DNA of 41,678 nucleotides. It comes from an uncultured Duodenibacillus sp. (GTDB taxonomy: Bacteria > Pseudomonadota > Gammaproteobacteria > Burkholderiales > Burkholderiaceae_F). A program made the translations under genes and the position numbers. Each line of letters starts with the position of its first letter. Within the stretch, counting starts at the first letter, position 1. The stretch covers positions 1 through 41,678 of the forward strand of contig CALXQS010000019.1 of the NCBI GenBank assembly GCA_944390715.1. Direction: 5' to 3'. The notes beneath the pieces are model-generated. The model saw only the letters and a program-made list of their open reading frames with translations, was not told where the DNA came from and did no database searches. This document shows positions 32,651 through 40,748 of the stretch, piece after piece.

Positions 32651-35011
32651 ATGGCCGACATCTGCCGCACCTACCGCATCACAGGGCTCGTGCAGGGCGT
32701 GGGCTTTCGCCCCACGCTCTGGCACACCGCCCGCAGGCTCGGTCTGCGGGGAACCGTCAACAACGACGCGCAGGGCGTCACGGCCGTGCTCGAGGGGCCG
32801 GCTGCGGTGCTCGACGACTTCCCTGCTGCGCTGTCAGCCGACATCGCCCAAAGCGCTCCCTTGGCCCGCATCGACAGCATCGAGGCAGTCTGTGAGAATC
32901 AAGCAAAGGGCTACGAAGACTTTCGCATCATCGAAAGCGAACGCGGCCAGGCAAAGACGATGGTGACGCCCGACGCCGCCACCTGCGCGGCATGCGCAGC
33001 CGACATGTTTGATCCCGCCAACCGGCGCTGGCGCTACGCCTTTACCAACTGCACGCACTGCGGTCCGCGCTTTACCATCACGCGGCACATTCCCTACGAC
33101 AGAAAAGAGACCTCGATGGCGCTCTTTGAAATGTGCCCCGAGTGCCGCGCCGAGTACGAAAATCCGGCCGACCGGCGCTTTCACGCTCAGCCCAACGCGT
33201 GCCCAGTCTGCGGACCGCATCTCTTCATCACGAACAACGCTGGCAAAACGATCGAAGGCGTCGATCCGATCGCGCATGCGCTCAAGGCCCTGCGCGAAGG
33301 AAAGATCGTCGCCGTCAAAGGCCTCGGAGGCTTTCATCTGGCCTGCGACGCCGCCAATCCAAAAGCCGTGGCGCTGCTGCGGCAGAGAAAAACGCGCCGC
33401 GACAAGCCCTTTGCGCTGATGGCCGCAAACGTCGCCTCCGCCAAGCGCTGGGCAAAAATGACGAGCGCAGAAGAAAAAGAACTGCTGCTGCCCTCGCACC
33501 CCATCGTGCTCATGAAGAAAACGCCCGAAGTCGACCGGGTGATGCCGCTGGCTGCGCCCGGACTCTCGGAAATCGGGATCATGCTTGCCTATACGCCCGT
33601 GCATCTTCTGCTCTTTCACGAAGCCATGGGCAGGCCCGCGGGCACCGAGTGGCTCGAGCATCAAGAGGTTCCTTTGGTGCTGGTGATGACAAGCGCCAAC
33701 CCCAGGGGCGAGCCTCTTGTGACGCAAAACGACGAAGCCCTTGAAAAGCTCGGCGGCATTGCAGACGTGTTTCTCATGAACAACCGCGACATCGTCTGCC
33801 GGTGCGACGACTCGGTCGTGCGCGTCATTGACGAGACGCCCCGCATCGTGCGGCGCGCGCGGGGCTTTACGCCGCTTGCCGTCAAAACCAAGCGCGACAT
33901 GACGGGCATCATTGGCCTGGGGGCATCGCTGAAGGTTACCGCCGCCATTGGCCGAGGGCAGGAAGTTTTCGTCACCGAACACGTGGGAGACACCGACAAT
34001 CCGGCCGTGTGCGCGGCGCTTGAAGACTCCATCGAGCACTTTCTCGACATCCTTGAAGTCAAGCCGCAGGCCTTTGCCTGCGACCTGCATCCGGACTTTT
34101 TTACAACCAGGCTGGCGCAAAAGCTCTCCAGCCGGTACGACGCGCCCCTTTTTGCCGTGCAGCACCACCATGCGCACGCCGCGGCCGTGGCCTGCGAATA
34201 CGGCATCGAGGGCCCCTATGCAGCACTCACGCTCGACGGCGTGGGACTCGGCCTCAACCAGGAAATCTGGGGATGCGAACTTCTGACTTGCGATGCGCCG
34301 GGCGCCGAAGGGAGCTTCGTCAGAGTCGGACACCTGGAGGACATGGCGCTGCCCGGCGGCGACAAGGCCGCGCGGGAACCCTGGCGCATGGGCGCATCAC
34401 TGCTTGCGCTTTGTCAAAAAGACGACTTGATCGGTCAATTTTGGCCGCAGTACGCGCATCTGCCTATGGCAGCACTCATTCACAACGAGAGACTCACGCG
34501 CCGCACAAGCAGCGCTGGCCGGCTTTTCGACGGCATCAGCGCGCTCGCCGGCCTTTGCGAAGTGCAGCAGGACGAAGCCTACGCCGCCATGCTGCTGGAA
34601 ACAGCGGCAGAACGCTTTTCAAAGCGCCCCTATCCAGTTCTCGAAAATGGCTGGAGCATCTCCTCCCTGGGCGTCTTAAGCCTCAAGCCATTGATCGGTT
34701 CTATCATTGAAGCGTTTCAAAGCAAGCACACTCCAGAGGATGTCTCAAGAGCCTGCGCGCTCTTTCACGGAACGCTTGCCGCAGCTCTTGCCGACTGGAC
34801 AGTGCAGCGCACTGATGCAGCGCTTCCCGTCGTGCTTGCGGGCGGTACTTTTTTAAACCGCTTTTTGGCAAGCGAAGTCGTGGCGCGCCTAAAGGCCTGC
34901 GGTCGAAAAGCATATCTGCCCAAGCAGCTTCCTGCGGGCGACGGCGCAGTCAGTTTTGGCCAAGCAGCCGTCGCCGCTTTGCGGTTAAAGCGCTACAGTG
35001 CGAAGCAATAG
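32651..35011 (+). CDS. hypF: Carbamoyltransferase HypF
   Basis: 786 residues from ATG 32651; the open frame extends upstream into hypB and is ignored. Domain order: acylphosphatase (ITGLVQGVGFRPTLW), two zinc fingers (CAACAADMF...CTHCGPRF and CPECRAEY...CPVCGP), a YrdC-like domain (about 205-390; GGFHLACDA, TSANPRGEPL), and a Kae1-like carbamoyl transferase domain (HHHAHAAAVACEYG, DGVGLGLNQEIWGCE). It makes the cyanide ligand from carbamoyl phosphate with HypE. The 11-base gap after hypB indicates coupling. Confidence 0.96.
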   Translation: MADICRTYRITGLVQGVGFRPTLWHTARRLGLRGTVNNDAQGVTAVLEGPAAVLDDFPAALSADIAQSAPLARIDSIEAVCENQAKGYEDFRIIESERGQAKTMVTPDAATCAACAADMFDPANRRWRYAFTNCTHCGPRFTITRHIPYDRKETSMALFEMCPECRAEYENPADRRFHAQPNACPVCGPHLFITNNAGKTIEGVDPIAHALKALREGKIVAVKGLGGFHLACDAANPKAVALLRQRKTRRDKPFALMAANVASAKRWAKMTSAEEKELLLPSHPIVLMKKTPEVDRVMPLAAPGLSEIGIMLAYTPVHLLLFHEAMGRPAGTEWLEHQEVPLVLVMTSANPRGEPLVTQNDEALEKLGGIADVFLMNNRDIVCRCDDSVVRVIDETPRIVRRARGFTPLAVKTKRDMTGIIGLGASLKVTAAIGRGQEVFVTEHVGDTDNPAVCAALEDSIEHFLDILEVKPQAFACDLHPDFFTTRLAQKLSSRYDAPLFAVQHHHAHAAAVACEYGIEGPYAALTLDGVGLGLNQEIWGCELLTCDAPGAEGSFVRVGHLEDMALPGGDKAAREPWRMGASLLALCQKDDLIGQFWPQYAHLPMAALIHNERLTRRTSSAGRLFDGISALAGLCEVQQDEAYAAMLLETAAERFSKRPYPVLENGWSISSLGVLSLKPLIGSIIEAFQSKHTPEDVSRACALFHGTLAAALADWTVQRTDAALPVVLAGGTFLNRFLASEVVARLKACGRKAYLPKQLPAGDGAVSFGQAAVAALRLKRYSAKQ

Positions 35012-35043
35012 AAATACAACAACTTTTTTAGAGGCAATTCATT

Positions 35044-35274
35044 ATGTGTCTGGCTATTCCCGCAAAAATTCTTTCTGTCGACGGCACGGCGGCACACTGC
35101 GAAATGTCGGGCGTCACCAAGGACATCGACGTCACCCTTACTCCGGAAGTCAAGGCCGGGGACTGGGTCATCGTGCATGTGGGCTTTGCCCTGCAGGTCA
35201 TTGACGAAGAAAAGGCAGCCGCCACGCTTGCCGCCATGCAAAGCGTGGAAAAAGCCGTTCCTGCACGCGCCTGA
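35044..35274 (+). CDS. hypC: Hydrogenase chaperone HypC
   Basis: 76 residues beginning MCLAIPAKIL, where Cys2 is the essential iron-carrying residue, followed by an OB-like barrel (DWVIVHVGFALQVIDEEKA). HypC ferries the Fe(CN)2CO unit between HypD and the large subunit. Ala/Val-rich tail. Shine-Dalgarno region is GAGGCAA. Confidence 0.95.
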   Translation: MCLAIPAKILSVDGTAAHCEMSGVTKDIDVTLTPEVKAGDWVIVHVGFALQVIDEEKAAATLAAMQSVEKAVPARA

Positions 35275-35304
35275 TTGAAGCCCTCAACAAAAAGAAGAAA
35301 CCTC

Positions 35305-36435
35305 ATGACCAAAAACATTCCCTTCATCACGGATTTCCGCGACAAGGACAAAGCGCAGAGACTCGTGCAGCAGATTGCAGCCGAGGCCAAACCTGAAAAA
35401 AAATACCGCTTCATGGAATTTTGCGGCGGTCACACGCATGTGCTCGCCCGCTGGGGGCTGCAGGATCTTCTGCCCGCCAACATCCGCATGATTCACGGAC
35501 CGGGGTGCCCCGTGTGCGTGCTTCCCGTCGGGCGCGTGGACATGGCGCTTGAATTGGCGCTTGAAAAGGGCGTCGTGCTCTGCACCTATGCAGACATGAT
35601 GCGCGTGCCGGGCAGCAACGGCAAGACGCTTTTTAAGGCAAAGGCTCAGGGCGCCGACGTGCGCATGGTCTACTCGCCCATGGATGCCTTAAAGCTTGCC
35701 AAAGACAATCCGGACAAGGAAATCGTCTTTTTTGCCATCGGCTTTGAGACGACGACGCCGCCCACTGCCGTGGCGCTCAAAGCCGCGCGCGCTCAAGGTC
35801 TCAAGAACTTTTCCGTTGTCTGCTCGCACGTTCTTACGCCTTCGGCGATGACGCACATCATGCGCATGCACGGCAAAGATGCGGCGCCCTTTTTGGACGG
35901 CCTGGTGGGACCAGCCCATGTCTCGACCATCATCGGCGAGAAGCCTTATCGAGACTTTGTCGACGAGTGGCGCATTCCCATCGTCATCTGCGGCTTTGAA
36001 CCTCTCGACATGCTCATGAGCATTCTGATGCTCGTGCGGCAAGTCAACTCAGGCGCGGCGCGCGTGGAAAACGAATTTGAACGCGCTGTTCCCGCCGACG
36101 GCAATCCCACAGCCATTGCTTTGATGCATGAAGTCTTTACGCTCAGGGACAAGTTTGCCTGGCGCGGGCTGGGTGAATTGCCGCAAAGCGCGCTGGCGCT
36201 ATCCGAAGCCTATGCCGAATTTGATGCCGAAAAGCGCTTTAACCTAATTGACCGCTTTGTGCCCGACAACAAGGCCTGCGCCTGCGGAGAAATTCTTCGC
36301 GGAGAAAAAGAGCCGCGAGAGTGCAAAGCCTTCGGCACCGTCTGCACGCCGATTCATCCGATCGGCGCATGCATGGTGAGCAGCGAAGGTGCCTGCGCGG
36401 CCTATTTCAGCTACCAGAGCCGCTCGCGTTCATAG
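35305..36435 (+). CDS. hypD: Fe(CN)2CO assembly protein HypD
   Basis: 376 residues from ATG 35305 (MTKNIPFITDFRD). Active-site motifs: FCGGHTHVLARWGL, HGPGCPVCVLPVGRVD, and GFETTTPPTA. The C-terminal [4Fe-4S] and substrate region has Cys residues in ACACGEILRG, PRECKAFGTVCTP and HPIGACMVSSEGAC. It builds the iron centre together with HypC and HypE. A TTG at 35275 would add ten residues without family support. Confidence 0.95.
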   Translation: MTKNIPFITDFRDKDKAQRLVQQIAAEAKPEKKYRFMEFCGGHTHVLARWGLQDLLPANIRMIHGPGCPVCVLPVGRVDMALELALEKGVVLCTYADMMRVPGSNGKTLFKAKAQGADVRMVYSPMDALKLAKDNPDKEIVFFAIGFETTTPPTAVALKAARAQGLKNFSVVCSHVLTPSAMTHIMRMHGKDAAPFLDGLVGPAHVSTIIGEKPYRDFVDEWRIPIVICGFEPLDMLMSILMLVRQVNSGAARVENEFERAVPADGNPTAIALMHEVFTLRDKFAWRGLGELPQSALALSEAYAEFDAEKRFNLIDRFVPDNKACACGEILRGEKEPRECKAFGTVCTPIHPIGACMVSSEGACAAYFSYQSRSRS

Positions 36436-36492
36436 CCAAACCCTTGTCGTCCCCACAGATCAAGTCTGATAAAAGCAAAAGGAAATACAGCA

Positions 36493-37545
36493 ATGCCTGA
36501 AGCAAAAAGAAGCTACATCCGCCCGCTTGACATTAAAAACGGAATCATCGACATGACCCACGGCGCCGGCGGCCGGGCTACGGCGCAATTGATTGACGAA
36601 CTTTTTGCCGAAGCCTTCGCAAACACCTATCTTGCCCAGGCTCACGACGGCGCGGTGCTCCCTGAACTCAAAGGTGCTCCCGTGGTGAGCTGCGACGGAC
36701 ACGTCGTGCATCCTCTGATCTTTCCGGGCAGCGACATCGGCCGCCTGGCCGTGTGCGGCACCGTCAATGATGTGGCTGTCTGCGGCGCCAAGCCTCTATA
36801 CCTTTCCGCATCCTTCATCCTTGAAGAAGGGCTGCCCCTTAAAACCCTGAAAACCATTGTCGAGTCAATGGCCAAGACCGCACAAGAAGCCGGCGTCATG
36901 ATCGTCACAGGCGACACCAAAGTCGTCGAAAAAGGCCATGGCGACGGTCTTTACATTGCTACCACGGGCGTAGGAGAAAAACTCGCTCATGCCAACGTTT
37001 CCGGCAAAAATGCCTGCGAAGGAGACGCCGTCATCGTCACGGGAACCATGGGCGACCACGGCATCACAATTCTCTCGCATCGCGAGGGACTGAGCTTTGG
37101 CGTCGACTTGAAAAGCGACACGGCGCCCTTGAATCGACCTGTTGAGGCTTTGATTGAAGCTCTTGGAGAAGACGTGCACGTGCTGCGCGACCCGACGCGC
37201 GGAGGCCTTGCCACTACGCTCAACGAAATAGCCTCGCAAAGCGGCGTAGGCATTGAACTCAAAGAAGAAAATATTCCGGTGAGCGAGTCTGTGCGATCAG
37301 CCTGTGAATTCTTGGGTCTTGATCCGCTTTATATTGCCAACGAGGGCAAGCTCATCGTCATCGTGCCGCAGGAGAAAGCCTGCAAGGCGCTTGAAATCCT
37401 TCACGGTTTCGAATCATGCCGCGAAGCTGCGGTGGTGGGAAAAGTTACAGCGCAAAACCTTGGGCTAGTGCAGATGCGCACCGAAATCGGCGGAACAAGA
37501 CTTGTCGATTGGCTCAACTCCGATCCTTTGCCGCGAATTTGCTAA
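36493..37545 (+). CDS. hypE: Carbamoyl dehydratase HypE
   Basis: 350 residues, AIR-synthase fold. Landmarks: DMTHGAGGRATAQLIDELF at the N-terminus, DGHVVHPLIFPGSDIG, TGDTKVVEKGHGDG, DPTRGGLATTLNEIA, and the flexible C-terminus ending PLPRIC, whose terminal Cys is carbamoylated and dehydrated to thiocyanate. Last gene of the operon, followed at once by a terminator. Confidence 0.96.
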   Translation: MPEAKRSYIRPLDIKNGIIDMTHGAGGRATAQLIDELFAEAFANTYLAQAHDGAVLPELKGAPVVSCDGHVVHPLIFPGSDIGRLAVCGTVNDVAVCGAKPLYLSASFILEEGLPLKTLKTIVESMAKTAQEAGVMIVTGDTKVVEKGHGDGLYIATTGVGEKLAHANVSGKNACEGDAVIVTGTMGDHGITILSHREGLSFGVDLKSDTAPLNRPVEALIEALGEDVHVLRDPTRGGLATTLNEIASQSGVGIELKEENIPVSESVRSACEFLGLDPLYIANEGKLIVIVPQEKACKALEILHGFESCREAAVVGKVTAQNLGLVQMRTEIGGTRLVDWLNSDPLPRIC

Positions 37546-37564
37546 GGCAGCGGGATGCCGCAGG

Positions 37565-37593
37565 AGAGTGTTTGATTTCAGACACTCTTTTTT
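37565..37593 (+). terminator. Terminator of the hydrogenase accessory operon
   Basis: Stem AGAGTGT / ACACTCT with a 10-base loop followed by a run of five T, 20 bases after the hypE stop. Confidence 0.85.
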
Positions 37594-37807
37594 CGGCACG
37601 CCCTACGATGAGGCCGAGTCGATCTTTGTTAACGTCATTGTTGTGGACGGCGGCACCATCACCGTTGACAGCAGCGTCACTGATCTCGGCGACGTGACGA
37701 TGACTTCCGGCACGATTGCGGCGGGCAACACGCGGCCCCTAGACGAAGCCAACAAGGCCACCGCCAAGTGGGAGAAGCCCTCCGACGCCTTAGTCATATT
37801 CTTGTAA
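37594..37807 (+). pseudogene. Autotransporter-passenger-like fragment
   Basis: The frame ending at 37807 contains VVDGGTITVDSSVTDLGDVTMTSGTIAAGN, the short Gly/Thr/Ser beta-strand rungs typical of autotransporter passenger domains. There is no start, signal or barrel. It begins immediately after the hyp terminator and merges at about 37800 with unrelated sequence. Its frame is open upstream into hypE only by chance. Probably a remnant left by recombination between autotransporter copies. Confidence 0.45.
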
Positions 37808-38165
37808 CTCGGGTGCTTTTCGGTTGCCAACTCATATGTGACTCCGTTGAGTTCTAAATCGTTTCTCTTTCCTACCTTATTCCAATAACGTTTGTACGTA
37901 GGGTAGCTTGCAAAACTCTATTGCGCGTTCTTTCGTAACATAGTTCCCGTCCATGCGGTAACGAGTCACGCCGTCAATTGTCATTTGTTGGGCACGAAAG
38001 CCAACAACATTCCCCTTATCATCGTGTTGGCACTGTTTATTCAGTATTTAGTGGGTCACGCTATGTGGCCCTATAGCGGATGTTTCTCTCACGCGCTTTG
38101 ATGTAAGACTGCATGGGCTTAATCCTGATTCAAATCGTGTTGGACAATGTTTGTGCTTCGACGGC
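37808..38165. other. AT-richer stretch with small ORF fragments
   Basis: About 360 bases with no full-length gene. A minus-strand fragment (37877-38047) is listed separately. A second minus frame (about 37784-37903) reads YKRYWNKVGKR...LNGVTYELATEKHPSYKN and overlaps it, but has no start codon and runs into the autotransporter fragment. Confidence 0.4.
37877..38047 (-). pseudogene. Small ORF fragment, unknown family
   Basis: 56 codons open from a stop at 38048-38050 to TAA at 37877-37879, with protein-like composition (GNVVGFRAQQMTIDGVTRYR, then NYVTKERAIEFCKLPYVQ). The only ATG (37984) would leave 35 residues. I do not recognise the family. Likely a truncated accessory gene. Confidence 0.3.
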
Positions 38166-38555
38166 TCAGTTGAAAACCGAGTCACAAAAGCCCCCTACAT
38201 TTGTCACCAGCGGATCCGCGGGGAAGTGCTTCAAATTGGCGGTTACAAGCTTGGCTTGGCAAAACCTGGCTACCTCCAAAAACTTCTTATCGCTTTCGTC
38301 GATAAATTCTTCGGCAATCGGTGACGGAATGACGAAAATTGCTTCAGCAGTGAGGCCGTCCAAAAAGGCATCTACGAAGACCGGGTTCAGTTTGAACTTA
38401 GGTCGCAACAGAACGCTCCGGTACTCTTCAACAATCCGGTGATCACAGCAAAGTTTGAAATTCCCGGCCAAAACTTGCCCGACAATCCAGGCGGGTCTTC
38501 CTGCCGGAGACAGAACGGCGAAAACAAGGACGTTTGTATCGAGAACAATCAGCAT
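38166..38555 (-). CDS. PIN-domain toxin (putative TA system, COG1569-like)
   Basis: 129 residues beginning MLIVLDTNVLVFAVLSP. PIN acidic residues are visible: Asp6 in LDTNV, Glu43-44 (RIVEEY), the SDKKFLEVA Asp, and the late VTANLKHF segment. This is the layout of stand-alone PIN ribonuclease toxins. The gene starts ten bases after the antitoxin stop on the same strand. It would cleave RNA when not neutralised by the partner. Confidence 0.85.
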   Translation of the reverse strand: MLIVLDTNVLVFAVLSPAGRPAWIVGQVLAGNFKLCCDHRIVEEYRSVLLRPKFKLNPVFVDAFLDGLTAEAIFVIPSPIAEEFIDESDKKFLEVARFCQAKLVTANLKHFPADPLVTNVGGFCDSVFN

Positions 38556-38565
38556 TCAACGCGCC

Positions 38566-38847
38566 TTACTCTTTCTTTTGTTCCCGAACTGCACGAATTT
38601 CGGCTTCAATGTCGGTGTCAGTGAAATGGCCTTGCTTGGCCGCCTGCATGCGCATGGCATTGAAGGCGATCATGGCTTTCGCTTGCCGGACGGCGCGTAC
38701 CGTTTCTTCAAAGCTGCCGTCGGCGATATTGATCATCAATGCGGAAGGGCGGCCATTGTTGGTGATTACCACTTCGCCGTCTTGAGCGAGTCGCTCCCAA
38801 AGTGCTTTTGGAGTTGTTCGAAGCTCCCGGATCGTGTAAAACTGCAT
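38566..38847 (-). CDS. Phd/YefM-type antitoxin
   Basis: 93 residues from ATG 38847, behind GAGG. The opening MQFYTIRELRTTPKALWERL and VVITNNGRPSALMI are typical of Phd/YefM/RelB-like DNA-binding antitoxins. The acidic, charged C-terminus (TDTDIEAEIRAVREQKKE) would wrap the toxin. An upstream ATG (38868) lies inside the operator and is rejected. It forms a two-gene module with the PIN protein and probably represses its own promoter. Confidence 0.82.
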   Translation of the reverse strand: MQFYTIRELRTTPKALWERLAQDGEVVITNNGRPSALMINIADGSFEETVRAVRQAKAMIAFNAMRMQAAKQGHFTDTDIEAEIRAVREQKKE

Positions 38848-38860
38848 ATCGGCCTCTGCT

Positions 38861-38910
38861 GTGTACATATTTGTCTTCGAATATTGTACACGAATGTGCA
38901 TCAGGATCAA
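38861..38910 (-). promoter_or_regulatory. Toxin-antitoxin promoter and operator
   Basis: On the minus strand a -35 box TTGATC (38905-38910) and a -10 box TACAAT (38883-38888) are 16 bases apart. Inverted GTGTACA (38861-38867) and TGTACAC (38885-38891) flank and overlap the -10 box, as expected for autorepression by the antitoxin. Confidence 0.6.
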
Positions 38911-39072
38911 GCTTCGAAAATGGATAGTCGCCAGCCACACCAAGGGATGCCCCTCCTTGGTTCGGCTTGTTCGTATGTCTGTTTGTCCGGACGAAAATCA
39001 TCCAAGCGGTAACGATCTGTGTGCCGTATGATGCGGGTATACAGAAACCTCTTTGATCTCAAAAGAACCGCC

Positions 39073-39543
39073 ATGCTCAGCGCCCGCATCTTCATTTTGG
39101 CCGTCGCTTTAACCGCCGTCACCGTTGCCGGCAACGCCAAGACCTCCGGCGGCAGCATTGCGGCAACTACGATGATGGCTATCAAAAAGAACAATCGCGA
39201 AGCCGCTCAGCGTGCTCGTTTGCTTGCGCCGGCTCCAACTGACCGCTGCTCGATGTGCCACACCGAGATCATGCCGTTCACGCTTCTTCCGGTCTTCCCG
39301 GACAAAACGTTTTTCGGCCACAACGCGACGGAGCCAAATCCCGACTGGAAGCAAGAGGACGCGGCCTCGATCCAGTGGCACAACGCCGACAACAGGGTTT
39401 CGTTTGTACGAATCAAGATTCTCACCCGCGACAAAGACAAACTGAAGCGAATCTACGCTCTTGAGGTGCCGTACCAGCCCACGCGCTTTTATCTCCCCGC
39501 AGAAGAGGGGACAGAGAACCCGCACAAGGTGTTGGAGGAATGA
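39073..39543 (+). CDS. Hypothetical exported protein with one CXXCH motif
   Basis: 156 residues from ATG 39073 (an upstream ATG at 39019 lacks support). An N-terminal signal-like segment (MLSARIFILAVALTAVTVAG) precedes a basic Ala-rich stretch. A single CSMCH motif near residue 60 could bind one c-type haem or a metal. The C-terminal part is rich in Asp, Lys and Trp with no recognised domain. The gene is followed after ten bases by a Cys-rich small ORF, so the two may be co-transcribed. Family not recognised; a mobile-element origin is possible. Confidence 0.5.
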   Translation: MLSARIFILAVALTAVTVAGNAKTSGGSIAATTMMAIKKNNREAAQRARLLAPAPTDRCSMCHTEIMPFTLLPVFPDKTFFGHNATEPNPDWKQEDAASIQWHNADNRVSFVRIKILTRDKDKLKRIYALEVPYQPTRFYLPAEEGTENPHKVLEE

Positions 39544-39553
39544 GGAGGATGCG

Positions 39554-39785
39554 ATGACAGAACGCGGAAAAGGCAACGTGCGCACTCCAGAGCCGCTTGT
39601 CGGGGTTATGGCCGAATGCAAAGGATGCAAGGGGTGCCGTTATTCGGTGGGCGGCAACATCTTTGAGACGCCGTACGACAAGGCGCATTGTCTGAAGTTT
39701 CCTGACGCCAAAGGACGAATGAAGCCAGATAGCGTGCTGTGGGGGCAATAAGCCGTGCAAATACTTCGAACCGCTGAAAGCGTAG
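39554..39785 (+). pseudogene. Cys-rich small protein with a frameshift in a G run
   Basis: ATG 39554 follows a perfect GGAGG site. The in-frame product ends at TAA 39749-39751 (65 residues, ending SVLWGQ). If one base of the five-G run at 39741-39745 is removed, the frame continues to TAG 39783-39785 with NKPCKYFEPLKA, giving about 77 residues and a fifth Cys. The Cys pattern (CKGCKGC, later HC and PC) suggests a small zinc-binding fold like those of phage or plasmid accessory genes. Either a real mutation, a sequencing error, or a programmed shift. Confidence 0.55.
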
Positions 39786-39980
39786 CCGGGCCAGGGTTGG
39801 CCTCCTTCCCTTGGTGAGGTACGAGCCATTCCCCTGTTTGATCGTCTCCCCCTAGCGGACTCCAAAGTTCAAATTCGCGTCCTTACCAACTCTTGGCAAG
39901 CGTACGACTATAGGACTAAGGCATTTGTCCGAGACAAGGGCGATTCCAAAGCGAACGCTCAAAGGAGAGATACGCTATGA
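39786..39980 (+). pseudogene. Small ORF without a start codon
   Basis: 64 codons, in the same frame as the frameshifted extension of the previous gene and directly after its TAG. The end reads QIRVLTNSWQAYDYRTKAFV and RDKGDSKANAQRRDTL, clearly protein-like. There is no ATG, GTG or TTG in frame. A GTG in another frame (39814) reaches this frame if one C is added to the C run near 39847-39851. The stop overlaps an ATG (39977, ATGA) with AGGAGAG upstream, the start of a gene now cut off by autotransporter sequence. Confidence 0.4.
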
Positions 39981-40352
39981 CTGGAACCGATAATCAACTC
40001 GGACCTGACCGAAGTATTCAGTCATGTCGTCGGATCCGGCTGCCGCTCCAGCTTCAATTCCAACAGCCAGGTGCTCCTTATGAGCGCTCAGACCGAACTT
40101 CAAACGACCGACGCTGTTGGACCAAACATCCATCGTGGTATGCGCAACCGCACCCACATCCGTTCTGGCCTCAACATCATCGTCGCCAAAGGCAGGTACA
40201 TACGCTGCGTCAATCGAAGGGGTCCAGTCCCAGCCGTTAGCGCTTGCCATATCTCCCGCGAACTTCACGCCGATCGGCGTCGTCCAGAGAAATTGGCAAA
40301 ACAGCAGAACAAAGGCAAAAGAGACATGTGGTCCATATTTGACGACCAGCAT
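39975..40352 (-). pseudogene. Autotransporter beta-barrel, C-terminal remnant
   Basis: From about 40280 down to 39984 the minus strand encodes the last strands of an autotransporter barrel: PIGVKFAGDMASANGW, WTPSIDAAYVPAFGDDD, KFGLSAHKEHLAVGIEAG, and the final YFGQVRVDYRF. Family members normally end with that Phe. Here two extra residues and a stop follow from foreign sequence, so a junction lies at about 39983. The first 25 residues of the frame do not look like barrel. It is a fragment of an outer-membrane secretion domain. Confidence 0.75.
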
Positions 40353-40748
40353 GCTACTGAATCAATAGAAGCGGAATCAGACCTAAATTCGCCGACGCAT
40401 TTGAGCGCTAGCATCTGCGAATTTAGGTTTGCTTGAGAATATGCTCGGCGACAACACCAATGCAACTAATTAAATTAATGCATTACAAATTTGATTTCAA
40501 CAAAATCTGCAGAACAATCAACTTGAGCAAAATAGCCGCAATAGAAGAGGCATCAAAATTCTAGTCAATCGAGGCATAGCTTGATCAAAGCGAATCAAAA
40601 TTTGCTTCGCCATGCCCTCTGAGAAAGAGGCTCCAACGTTTACAAACTGCATCTTTCTCGGATGAAAGATTCGATTCAAAAAAACTTCAACGAAATCGCC
40701 ATTCAAAAGCAGAACATCTCCCTGCTCTGCGTTTTAATGAAAAGCTCA
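40353..40748. other. AT-rich spacer with inverted repeat
   Basis: No supported gene. It contains the 48-base inverted-repeat element at 40381-40428 and a small hairpin (CCTCT/AGAGG near 40616-40630). A 62-codon minus-strand frame (40518-40706) is open but unrecognised. GC content is visibly lower than in the core of the window. Confidence 0.4.
40381..40428. repeat. Inverted repeat element, 12-bp perfect arms
   Basis: ACCTAAATTCGC at 40381-40392 and GCGAATTTAGGT at 40417-40428 are exact inverse complements around a 24-base centre. It could be a terminator for the downstream barrel fragment or a recombination footprint. Confidence 0.55.

Noticed and set aside
32834..34333. 499-codon minus-strand ORF
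   Set aside because: Antisense to hypF, whose zinc fingers and catalytic domains are intact.
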